64,000 nt of DNA from Porphyra umbilicalis (taxonomy: Eukaryota > Rhodophyta > Bangiophyceae > Bangiales > Bangiaceae), in contig KV919027.1 in assembly GCA_002049455.2 (NCBI GenBank), positions 46,965 through 110,964 on the forward strand. The letters are read 5' to 3'. The translations under genes and the position numbers were made by a program. Below are positions 46,185-55,188 of this stretch, in pieces. Numbering within the stretch: position 1 is the stretch's first letter; every line of letters starts with the position of its first letter. The notes under the pieces were generated by a model. That model was not told the origin of the DNA, did no database searches, and worked only from the letters and a program-made list of their open reading frames with translations.

Positions 46185-46865
46185 CTATAAGATGGAGGTT
46201 GTAGAGAAAGGATTCACAGATACGGGGGTGGGGGGGGGAGAGAATGATTGCGCGATCAGCCATAGGACTAGCGAGTATGCTGTGGTGGGCAGTGATATAA
46301 AGATGGAAAGGGCGAGCAAGGGAAGGAAGCCTGCCTCGTCGAGGGCGTCGGCGCGGGAGGGGAAGCGGCCGCCGCGGCGCGCGCCAGCGTGGCGCCCGCG
46401 CGGGCCGCCGCCCCAGTCCGTGGCATCGTCCTCCCCGTACGCGTCGTCGTCGACGGCAGCAACGTAGGCGTCCGCGCCAAATGCAGGGACGCCACCGACG
46501 TCGGCGCCGTCACGGGCAGGGGGGATGACATCTCCCCCGCCGGCAGCTGCGACCCCGGGGGCCGCGCCACCCTCCCCAGTGCGCCCGACGGTGGCGTCGG
46601 GGGCGGCGGTGCCGACGTCAGGCGCCGCGCCGCCGCCACCGCCAACTCCAGTTGGCGGTCGCGCCGCGTCAACCGCCGAGGGAGGGGCTGCGGCGGCTGC
46701 GGCATCGTTCTCGGCAATGGTGAGCCGAGCGGACGACAGGGCTGTCTGCGTCTGCGACAGGCCCAACTCGGCGGCAGCCAAGCGGGCGCGCAGTGCGTCG
46801 AGCTCCGTCGCGCCGGTGGTGTCCGCGCCTGAAGGGGGAGGCGTGGAGGGGGAGTCACCGGCCAT
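46185..46865 (-). CDS. Hypothetical coiled-coil ORF next to the retroelement, gag-like
   Basis: The minus strand opens at ATG 46,865 (MAGDSPSTPPPSGADTTGAT), followed by a clear coiled coil (ELDALRARLAAAELGLSQTQ, then TALSSARLTIAENDA), an Ala/Gly/Pro-rich acidic part and a hydrophobic end. Length 226 residues, no named domain. N-terminal Pro/Ser segment plus coiled coil is the layout of many retroelement gag-type proteins. It lies head to head with the reverse transcriptase ORF, about 110 bases away. In a single intact DIRS-type element gag should be on the same strand, so this may belong to a second, truncated and inverted element. Confidence 0.35.
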   Translation of the reverse strand: MAGDSPSTPPPSGADTTGATELDALRARLAAAELGLSQTQTALSSARLTIAENDAAAAAAPPSAVDAARPPTGVGGGGGAAPDVGTAAPDATVGRTGEGGAAPGVAAAGGGDVIPPARDGADVGGVPAFGADAYVAAVDDDAYGEDDATDWGGGPRGRHAGARRGGRFPSRADALDEAGFLPLLALSIFISLPTTAYSLVLWLIAQSFSPPPTPVSVNPFSTTSIL

Positions 46866-46976
46866 GGCGTGCACCCGGGAGTACCGGGTGGAGCGGGATC
46901 ACGAGCCACAGGCAAGCAGCCTGGGAGGGGGGGTATTTCTTGCAAGTCGATGTGCCCACACGACGAGAAGAAATGA

Positions 46977-48530
46977 ACGCTGCAAGACCTCGCCCAGGTC
47001 TTACGACCGGGCGACGCGCTGCTGCAATGGGACGTGCAAGACGCATACCACCACCTGACCCTGCGCCCGGCGGACCGCAATTTCCTCGCGTTCCGGACGC
47101 TCGGCCGCACGTTCATCCCCATCACGATGCCGTTTGGCCTCCGCGTCGCCCCGCTTACATGGACCAAGATCATGCGCCCGGTTGTCCAGCACCTGCGGTC
47201 GCTGGGCTTTCGGATGATTGCGTATGTCGACGACTTTGGCGGGGCGCCGCCGGCGGAGCCGGGCGAGCCCGCGACGGCGCCGCAAGCGACGGCGGCTTAC
47301 ACCCTCGTCGCGGCGCTGTTCCGCCGTTTGGGGTTGCGTCTGCACCCGACCAAGGGAGTCAGCCATGGGCCGACATGCATCCGGCTGCTCGGGCACGTCA
47401 TCGACACCGTCCAAGCCGAGTTCCGGCTGCCGGAGGACCGGGTCGACAAGCTGGTGGCGATGTCGGCGGCTCTGTCCCGCACGGCATCCAGTCACCGCCG
47501 GTGGGTCAATTTCCCGGCGCTGCGCCAGTTCTGCGGCACGGCCGTGTCCACGACGCTGTCGGTCCCGGCCGCCCGCTACCGCCTGCGCAGCCTGTTTACG
47601 GCGCTGCAATGCCGAAACCCACGCAGCGGCGACGCCCGGCTCGGCCACCAGGCCCTGCGGGACCTCTACTGGTGGGTGGAGCTCCAGCGGTGGGCGGCCA
47701 CGGGTCGGGCGATCTGGCCAGGGTCGGCGTCTATGCTCCTAGACACCGACGCCAGCCGCCTCGGTTGGGGGGCAGTGCTCAACCAGGCCGCGGAGGCTCG
47801 CGGCTACCACTCGGCGGACCGCAATGGGCTGCACATCAACTGCCTGGAGCTGGGCGCCATCACCCTGGCGCTCCAGTCCTTCCGAGCGCTCATCCCGGCG
47901 GGCACGGTAATCCGCTTGCGCACGGATTCGATGGTGGCACTCGGAGTCCTGGAGGCCGGCTCTTCCCGCTCGCCGGTGCTGATGGCCCAGTACCGGGCGC
48001 TGCACGAGCTGTGCGACGCGATGCGCGTCGAGTTGCGGGTGGAGCACATCTCCTCCGTGCTCAACGACTGGGCGGACCGCCTCTCCCGAGAGAACGACTC
48101 TACGGACTGGACGTTGAGCAGTGCGGCCTTCCAGCAGCTGGAGCAGCGGTACGGCCCCCACTCGGTCGACCTCTTCGCCACGGAACTCAGCACGCGTTGC
48201 CTCCGGTTTTACGCCCGCCGCCACTGCCCGGGGGCCATTGGCATCAACGCCCTCCGCCACCCATGGGCGGGCGAGAACGCGTGGGCCAACCCGCCCTTCC
48301 ACCTCGTCGGCGCGGTGGTCTACCGCATTGTGGCCACGCGTGCGACTGTCACCCTGGTTGCCCCAGTGTGGCGGGCGCAGCCGTGGTGGCGCGCGGCGGT
48401 GGAGGCGTGCTGGGAGTGGCAGATGTTGCCGGCGGCGGAGGGCGTCTACCCGTGCGATTCGCGGTCGGACGCGGCGCCGCGGGCTTTTTGGCGGACTGCG
48501 GTGTTCCGCTTCGCGCCAACCCCGCTTTGA
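46977..48530 (+). CDS. DIRS/PAT-like retroelement: RT, RNase H and DAM-like methyltransferase
   Basis: Reverse transcriptase with the DIRS-type motifs ALLQWDVQDAYHHLTL (first catalytic Asp), MPFGLRVAPLTWTK and IAYVDDFGG (YxDD box). An RNase H follows with all four acidic positions: LLDTDASRLGWG, NCLELGAI, RLRTDSMVAL, LNDWADRLSR. After it comes YGPHSVDLFATELSTRCLRF and GENAWANPPFHLVG. The NPPF motif marks the adenine-methyltransferase-like domain found after RNase H in DIRS1- and PAT-like elements and not in Ngaro. The frame is open only from just after a TGA at 46,974; the RT N-terminus before LQDLAQVLRPGDAL is missing or in another frame, so this copy is probably 5'-damaged, or the ORF depends on an upstream frame. 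Ends at 48,530, overlapping the recombinase frame. Confidence 0.88.
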   Translation, partial: TLQDLAQVLRPGDALLQWDVQDAYHHLTLRPADRNFLAFRTLGRTFIPITMPFGLRVAPLTWTKIMRPVVQHLRSLGFRMIAYVDDFGGAPPAEPGEPATAPQATAAYTLVAALFRRLGLRLHPTKGVSHGPTCIRLLGHVIDTVQAEFRLPEDRVDKLVAMSAALSRTASSHRRWVNFPALRQFCGTAVSTTLSVPAARYRLRSLFTALQCRNPRSGDARLGHQALRDLYWWVELQRWAATGRAIWPGSASMLLDTDASRLGWGAVLNQAAEARGYHSADRNGLHINCLELGAITLALQSFRALIPAGTVIRLRTDSMVALGVLEAGSSRSPVLMAQYRALHELCDAMRVELRVEHISSVLNDWADRLSRENDSTDWTLSSAAFQQLEQRYGPHSVDLFATELSTRCLRFYARRHCPGAIGINALRHPWAGENAWANPPFHLVGAVVYRIVATRATVTLVAPVWRAQPWWRAAVEACWEWQMLPAAEGVYPCDSRSDAAPRAFWRTAVFRFAPTPL

Positions 48531-49534
48531 GGAACGACGTTCAGCGGTGGGATCTGCTCTTCTCTCGCGTCGCCCGCCCCCTCGTGGCAGACCTGCCCGA
48601 TCCTGCTGCCGCGCTCCGCCTCCTCTCCCGTGGCTACCGGCCCAAAACCAAGCTCTCCTACATGAGCAAGTGCCGCGCCTTCTTCACCTACTGTGCGCGG
48701 CATCGTCGGGACCCGCTGCCGGCCACGTCGGCCACAATGGTCGGCTACATCCTGCACGAGCTGGAACGGGGCGCCTTGGTGCCGCCGTCGCTGGCCAAGT
48801 ACCTGTCGGCGGTGTCGTCATTGCACCGCCTCGCGGGCCACGCCGACCCGGTGAAGGACCCGCTGGTTCAGCTGGCCCTGTACGGCCACCGCGCCCATGC
48901 CCTGGAGGCGGCTGGTGGGGAGCTTGCGCTGCAGCGTATGCCGCTGCCTGCCGCCTTTATCCTTCGCGTCTGTGACCTTGGGCTGGCCACTCCGAATGCC
49001 TTGTTGCGGCTGCAGTGCGCCGGCCTGGTCCTCGCATTCATCCTGTTCAACAGGCCGGGCGCGGCGGCGTGCATGCGGCGCTGCGATGTGCGCTTCACCA
49101 CGCACGGCCTGGAGCTCCAGGTCGTCGACTTTAAGATGGCGCTGCGGACGGGACGGGAGCGCCTCGCGTTCACGGTGCCCATAGACGTCGAGCCGGCCAA
49201 GGTCGACAAGATTGCGACGCTGCTCCGGCTGGTGGTAGCCGCGCACGACGCGGCGGGGCGTGCTCCGGCGGCCATGCTGTTCGCTGACCCGGCCGAGCCG
49301 CCCGCCCAACGACGGTTCTGGCTTTCCGCACGCGTCACCAACGTCTGGCTGCAGCGGTTGCTATGCCTCCTCCCCACCCCGGCGCCCCTTGGGGGCCGCT
49401 ACCAGGGACACTCCTTGCGCAGCGGCGCCGGCACTGAGGCGTACGCCATCGGCTTGCCGCTGCCAATGATCGCGGAGATGATGGGACACGCGTCGACGGA
49501 CACCACCCTCCGCGCGTACGTGCGCACTCGCTAG
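48530..49534 (+). CDS. Tyrosine recombinase of the DIRS/PAT-like retroelement
   Basis: Tyrosine recombinase that in this class integrates a circular cDNA, replacing the DDE integrase. The core-binding part runs from LSRGYRPKTKLSYMSKCRAF to LHRLAGHADPVKDP. The catalytic part keeps every residue: Arg in FNRPGAAACMRR, Lys in VDFKMALRTGR, His-x-x-Arg in GHSLRSGAGTEA, His in MMGHASTDTTL and Tyr in RAYVRTR at the very end. The frame is -1 relative to the RT ORF and has no ATG between the RT stop and the core domain (first ATG 48,662, inside the helix bundle). It is therefore probably reached by frameshifting from RT or by a non-ATG start. The open frame itself extends back to about 46,793, but that part is shadow. 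Intact as read. Confidence 0.88.
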   Translation, partial: RNDVQRWDLLFSRVARPLVADLPDPAAALRLLSRGYRPKTKLSYMSKCRAFFTYCARHRRDPLPATSATMVGYILHELERGALVPPSLAKYLSAVSSLHRLAGHADPVKDPLVQLALYGHRAHALEAAGGELALQRMPLPAAFILRVCDLGLATPNALLRLQCAGLVLAFILFNRPGAAACMRRCDVRFTTHGLELQVVDFKMALRTGRERLAFTVPIDVEPAKVDKIATLLRLVVAAHDAAGRAPAAMLFADPAEPPAQRRFWLSARVTNVWLQRLLCLLPTPAPLGGRYQGHSLRSGAGTEAYAIGLPLPMIAEMMGHASTDTTLRAYVRTR

Positions 49535-49597
49535 CGCCCGTCGCCGGCAGCCTGGGAGGTGCTGGGGCGGTACGCCCCTGCTCTTCTCCGACTGTGA

Positions 49598-49631
49598 TGG
49601 CACCCTCCCCCCGTCGGTCATCCTCTGGTTA
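49598..49631. repeat. 34-bp direct repeat, first copy
   Basis: Begins tggcaccctccccccgtcgg and ends tcctctggtta. Perfectly identical to 50,395-50,428, 797 bases away. It lies 64 bases after the recombinase stop and is a candidate internal copy of a split direct repeat. Confidence 0.75.
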
Positions 49632-50394
49632 TGTCCTAAATGGCCATTGTTCCTGTAACCGGACAAGTCCCGATTCCCCCCGCAGCTGCGTGTGGGTCGG
49701 GCGGCGCCCGGGGCCTTTGGCCACCAGGCGACCGACCCGGGCGGGTGTCTTCCCCGCCTGCTGGTGCCGCAGCCGTGGCCTTCATCCTACCACCGCCTAC
49801 GCCGCACGGCGGGCGGCGACGCTGACGCCGGTGAGCGGCTACACGGATGCGTGGCTGGCGGTCGGCCGGTGCCAGTGGGGCCCCAGGGTGGGGGGGCCGG
49901 TCGCCTCCCCGCCCGTCCTCCCCCGCCGCCGGTGGGCGGCGGGGGGGGGTGCGCAGCTGCCGCCGCCGACCCGCGGCGGGCGCCGCTGCGGTGTCGCCCG
50001 TGGACGGCGGTGCCGTCGGCGGGCTGCGGCTTGGAGCCGGATGGTGCTTCAAGAAGCTACGACGAGCGTCTTCCTCGCCGGCCGCTTTGGCCGGCAGCGT
50101 TCATTTCTTCTCGTCGCCCTCCCTCCATCCCTCGACGGCGACGTGTCGCTGCCGACTATGCACGTTGCTACCGACGCTGTGGTACCGTCGGTGGTGTGTT
50201 CGTTTTGTCTTGTGGATGACCTATGGGGCTTGGCGCCCATATTCTTCTCTCCCGCATGACTGCGCCGCCGTTGGACGGTCGCAAGCCATGCGCACTAACC
50301 CGCTTTGTTATTATTCCGTAGGGCCGGGGTAGCCGGTCAACTAGTCGCCTTGGGGGGACTAGCGTAGCCTACTTTGGAATGAAAATCACGTTAT

Positions 50395-50428
50395 TGGCAC
50401 CCTCCCCCCGTCGGTCATCCTCTGGTTA
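50395..50428. repeat. 34-bp direct repeat, second copy
   Basis: Same 34 bases as 49,598-49,631. It would mark the right end of the retroelement if the split-direct-repeat reading is correct. The sequence in between (49,632-50,394) has no gene. Confidence 0.75.
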
Positions 50429-50548
50429 CCTGGCCTTTAGGACAGGGTGCTCTCAAAGTGTAGTGATGCACACATATACTTAGATCAAGGGACTTGCTCT
50501 CCGTTTCAGAGGTGGCAGTCTGCATTCGGGATCTGAGGGCGTACAGTA

Positions 50549-50677
50549 TTGTGCTTCTCACAAAAACTGGATCCGCAACATCCGCTTCAGCATCATGAAC
50601 CGCCCCCTGAGCCAATGAAACAGTGATTTTGCAACGGAAGCTGATGCACCGAGGTCCAATTTTTGTGAGAAGCACAA
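50549..50677. mobile_element. MITE, 129 bp, TA-flanked, about 26-bp inverted termini
   Basis: Starts TTGTGCTTCTCACAAAAACT and ends with its near reverse complement; TA lies directly outside both ends (50,547-50,548 and 50,678-50,679). A second internal inverted pair (gcttcagcatc with gaagctgatgc) lies inside. TA target and short inverted termini again fit Tc1/mariner-type mobilisation. Sequence-unrelated to the 132-bp MITE family. Confidence 0.8.
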
Positions 50678-50679
50678 TA

Positions 50680-51254
50680 TCAGTGTTGGAAGGGTCGCGA
50701 TGACGCTAAAAGCGAATGAAGTTACGTGGCTGAGAAGGACTGTCCTGCCACAGGGGTCACTGGGCCAGGACGGCGCCTGCCCCCGCGCCCCCCCCACCGC
50801 CCCGAGTTGCGCACGGCGACCGCGCGCAGCGACATCCGGGGTTTGACCCGGCCACGATGACCCGCAGGCGATCGTGCCTGCGCGCCGGCTTCTGTTGCGG
50901 GTGGTGGTTGCTGACGCCACCTAGCGGCGCGGTTGGAGGCGCCCCATTGCGCGGCGGTCGGTCCCACCTGCCCGCCCGTGCGCCGTGTCGGCCGCCCCGC
51001 CCGCCGTGCGCAGGTGCGCTGCGCGGCAGAGTGACGGCCCCGCCCGTGGGCGTCGCGCGACGCCGGCGGGCCGCTGCCGCTGCGGTGGCGGAGGCAGCAC
51101 CCTTTTCCCCGCCCCACACCCTTCCCACCACGGCAACGTAGCTGTGCGTGCCCCCGAGCGCGCTCGCGGCCATCGAGCCGGCGGGCGTGCCCGGTGTCGA
51201 TGCGCCGCCGAGCGCGCCACCGCCCTGAAGGCCAGGGTATTGCACGCACGTGCC
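50680..51254. other. Region without a recognised gene
   Basis: GC-rich sequence with open frames on both strands but no domain. Confidence 0.35.
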
Positions 51255-52136
51255 TGGAATTTCCTGGACTGTAGTACAGGGTACTATACACACCCGCACG
51301 CTGAAAAATAAGTTGCCTTCTCCAGTGCACGTTGCGCGAGTACTTGACCAAAACCGTCCCGGGCGGGCCTTCTTGCGTCCTACAGCCGTTTTCCCAATAA
51401 TCCCGCACTCCAACTGTTGCAAAAGAGTTCTAAATCGGCCTCTGCGGGGTCGTAGAGGCCGATTGGGAACTCTTTTGCAACTGTTGGAGTGCGGGATTTT
51501 TGGGAGAACGGCTGTACGTTGTCCGGCGACGTCCCCAGCTTGTCTCTTGACTATGGAAAGAAGCGCACAGGTCCGCCCGAACATCGTACGAGTTTGCTCG
51601 AGGTGGCGACGTCTTCATCGTCCGTACGGTCCGCGGGAGCAGATCGTGGTTAAAAAGGTGCGAGAGGGCAGGTGCGGTGTTTTCGGGGTCGTCAGGCCGG
51701 GTTGATGGGGGCCGCCATCAACCGCCAAGCGAGGCGGCGGCGGCCGGGGCGGCGGGTCAAGTGGAGTCGACCAGCTCCGCACGTCATCCGCCATGCAATG
51801 CGGAGCTGGAGGTGGGGGGGGGAGTGCGGCCGGGGGCGGCGGCGGCGGCGACGTGTCGGCTGCCGCGCTGGTGACGCCGTCACGGCGGCGGCGGCCAAGG
51901 CGGCGAGACGAGCAGCTTGTGGTGGGCCATGCCGCCCGTCCATTCTTTTCGCGGCCGCCCAGCCGCGCGCCGTGTACTACGCGCGGTACACCCGCGTGCG
52001 GCGGGTGAAGGCGGCGGCCACCGCCGCTGCAGGCGTTGCCGCCGCGCCTGCCGCCGACGCGGTGGTGGGCGGTGGACGACCACGCGTGGGACGCGCGCCC
52101 GCACGCGGGGGCCACCGGCGGCCGCGGCGGTGGCAG

Positions 52137-52183
<47 letters not shown>

Positions 52184-52186
52184 ACG

Positions 52187-52219
<33 letters not shown>

Positions 52220-52350
52220 GCGGTTGTGGCCCCCGCAGTGGCGGCGCGTGGGCGTCGTCCGTCTACCGCCACGCGCAGCTGCCGCAGTCGGATGCGCGAC
52301 CGCTGCTGCCGTAGGGGCTACTCGGGCACCCCTGCGGCGGCAGCGGCGTC
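51255..52350. repeat. Duplicated segment, copy B (carries a MITE)
   Basis: Second copy of the segment at 35,515-36,470, about 15.7 kb away in the same orientation, with the same landmarks in order. It is interrupted by the 132-bp MITE at 51,383-51,514. Most of its right half (52,100-52,230) is (ggc)n. The 20-base block ggtggcgacgtcttcatcgt is identical in both copies. Right boundary uncertain. Confidence 0.7.
51383..51514. mobile_element. Foldback MITE, 132 bp, TA-flanked (copy 2, with empty site in the window)
   Basis: Near-perfect foldback. The left arm starts CAGCCGTTTTCCCAATAATC, and the right arm's reverse complement starts CAGCCGTTCTCCCAAAAATC and continues to match for about 60 bases, leaving only a short loop (around ctctgcggggtcgtagag). 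TA flanks both ends (51,381-51,382 and 51,515-51,516). The related segment at 35.6 kb has a single TA at the corresponding place (ccctacgccg versus cctac...tacgttg), which is the expected pre-insertion site. The arms are better matched than in the 29.4 kb copy, so this insertion is younger. Confidence 0.92.
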
Positions 52351-53700
52351 GCTGCCGCCGCCGCCCGTTGCGTGGTGGCCGTCGGAGCGGTCACGCACGA
52401 CCGCCGCGGCGGCCTCCAGCCGGCGGGCGTCCCCACCGCCGCCCGCGGTGGGGCACTGTCGGATCATGCACGGCAGTGGCGGCGCTGGCTTCGGCCTTCC
52501 CCCCCCCAATGGCGTGGGGTCCGGCCGGGATTGGGGCACGTCCGACCCTGCCCCCCGCCGCCGCTGGTCCTCGCCCCCACCATCGGGTGCCCCCCGTCGA
52601 CGCTGCGCGTATGCGCGCGTGGGGGTCGCCATTGGCGGCCGCCCCGATGGTCGCCGGCGCCGCAGTTTCGGCCCTCCCGCCGCCCCTCGTGGCAACATCG
52701 GCGGGTACGCGGCGGCCGCCCCGTCAGCCGATGGGGCAGGGGCCCCGGTCGGGCGCACCCCGAGCCGCCCCCCGCACCGAGGCGCGGCGCGTGTGCGCGC
52801 CGGCGCCGCGGTAGCGACGCGTCGCCGCCGCCGCGCACGCGCGGACGCGCCGCCGATGACGGCTCAGTCGGGGCGTGGCGGCGCGGCGGGCGCCGGCGCC
52901 GAGCGCCACGTCGACGCGGGGGATGCGAGGCTAACTGCTCGCACCACGTGGGTGGGAACGAGTGAAGACGGGATGGGGGGGGAGTCGACGCCCGCCGCGG
53001 TCGGCACTTTGCGCTCGTGCCCCAACTGGCGGCCTCTCCGCCCACGCTGCCAGTGGGGATGGGCGCGTACGTGTCGTTGCTGCGGCATCCCCATGGTGGG
53101 CTCTGGGCACCACGACGGACAAGTGGGGGGGTGCTCGCGCAACACCGCGCGGATGCCGAGGCGGACCACCCGGTTTGTTCGCCGCTCATGTTATGTCCGC
53201 AGGGCCGCGGAAGCAAACCAGCGGACGGCCCGCCGCAGGCGGTCTGATTGTTCCTTGGACCCTGCGGCTTGCTGTTTGCCAACGGGTGCGTAAATCCAGA
53301 CGAGGCCGGGCTCGTGCCGCGGTCATGGCCCATCCACACCAGACACCCTGGCAACGGTCCCCACAACGACTGCCTCCCGACACAGCTGCCTGGCGCACCC
53401 CAGGGCCCTCTCCCGTGAACCAGGAGCATTGTCACAAACAGGCCACGCACGTCCCGTGCGTCACCTGGACCTTTACAACAGGGGCACACACGAGACCCCA
53501 GCGGCGCCCGTGCGCAGCCCCGCCCGTCTCGCAAAGCGGGCCCGCCCGCCCGCCCGCGTCGGGCGCCACCGCCCCCCACCCTCAGCCCCAAGGCACGCGC
53601 CCAATTTTTTCTCTCTTTGGCCGCAGGGTACCGCCCCCCCCCCCCCCCCCCCCCGCCCCCGGTCATACCCCCCCAAACTCCATCACGACCAGCCCGACAA
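52351..53700. other. GC-rich region without a recognised gene
   Basis: Long frames exist on both strands (for example 52,464-53,951 minus) but none carries a domain or start that stands out. A C run of about 20 lies near 53,634-53,654. Confidence 0.4.
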
Positions 53701-53718
53701 TCTGCCCCGCGTCTGCGC

Positions 53719-53846
53719 TCACCACTGGCTGCACGACGCCGCCGACGCCGACGCCGCCGCGCGTAAACGCAAAGCGCACGACGCCGCCGCGGGCGGGGAA
53801 CCCCCCCCCCCCCGCCCCCCCCCCCGCCCCCCATCGGACCCCCCAC

Positions 53847-53881
<35 letters not shown>

Positions 53882-54264
53882 GACGCCGGCGCGCCGGCGC
53901 CCTCGAGCGCCGCCGCCAGCGCGTTGCGGACGCCCATGCAGTAGGGCCCATCGACGGTATCCCACAGGAGCGTGCCGAGGGGCAGCGGCGGCGCCCCCGC
54001 CGCCGCCCCCCCCGTCGGCCGCGCGCCGACGAGCACGCCCGCCACGTTGAGGGTCAAGACGCGCGCGAGCGTCGACGGCCGCGGGGGGGGGGTGGGGGGG
54101 GGGCGGCGGCGGCCGCCCGCCCGCCCCCACCCCCGGAGCCGGCGGCGGCGGTGGCGGCGGCGGCGGCGGCGGCGCACAATGCCCCGGGACGGACGCGAGG
54201 AGGTACGTCATGAGCTCATTCTCCGCCTGCCGCAGCACCCCATCCGTCGCGGCGCCAGCGCCGT

Positions 54265-54309
<45 letters not shown>

Positions 54310-54697
54310 GGGCGGCGCCCCCCCCACCCCCGCGCCGCCGCCCCGCGCATTGGCAGAGCTGCTCGTGTGGTCGGCCGCGTCGGCGGGGGGCGCCTTGCCC
54401 GCCTCGGTCGCGGCGCCGACGCCCGCCGCCGCGCGGGCGGCCGCCAGCTCCGCCGTCAGCCGCGCAATCGCCGCGTCGCACTCGACGAGGGCGGCCGTCT
54501 TCGCGTCCACGTCCGCCATCACCTCGTTCCAGCGGCGCTTTTGGGAGGCGCGGAAGCGGCGGGCCGACTCGCGGTTTTGTTCGCGCTTGATTTCGCGAAT
54601 CTCCTCGGCGGTGCGGGGGGCGCCGCCCCCGCCGCCGCCGCCCCCGCCGCCGCCGCCGCCACAGCCGCCGCCGCCACGGCCGTCGCCGCCGCCGCCG

Positions 54698-54732
<35 letters not shown>

Positions 54733-54939
54733 ACTCGCCGGCGGATGCCGCGGGTGCACGACGCCGACGGGGGACCACGGGGTGCCCGGCGCGCCGCCCC
54801 CCCCGCCCAGGTACGAGGAGCGCTCGAGGACCGGCGAGAGGCTCAGCGGCGGCTCTGACGCCGGCCGGTAGTCGACGCGGAGGGCCTTCCCCCCCCCCGG
54901 CGCAACGACCGACGGGGAGTAGAGGGCCGGGGAGAGCAT

Positions 54940-54972
<33 letters not shown>

Positions 54973-55147
54973 CAGGGGGTGCCCCGGACTCCGCAGCGGC
55001 GGAATGAGGCACCCGCCGCCGCCGCCCCCCGCCCCCGAGTTGGGCGCCCCGCCCGTCAGGGGCGACGGCAGGAGCGACGCGGAGAGGGGCGTGCGCGGCA
55101 GCCCCCCGCCGACGGTCATGAGCGGCGGCAGGCGGAGGCCCGACGCG

Positions 55148-55188
<41 letters not shown>

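Larger units (their letters stand above)
46977..50428 (+). mobile_element. DIRS/PAT-like tyrosine-recombinase retrotransposon (ends not fully defined)
   Basis: Built from the RT-RNase H-methyltransferase ORF, the recombinase ORF and about 900 bases of 3' sequence. The right side carries a perfect 34-bp direct repeat (49,598 and 50,395) of the kind expected for part of a split-direct-repeat terminus. I found no matching left-end repeat and no inverted terminal repeats, so left border and subclass remain open. Confidence 0.6.

Noticed and set aside
46793-48527. The part of the recombinase frame that overlaps the RT gene
   Set aside because: Its translation in that part is low-complexity Arg/Pro/Gly, while the other frame carries every RT and RNase H motif; only the part after about 48,530 is real.
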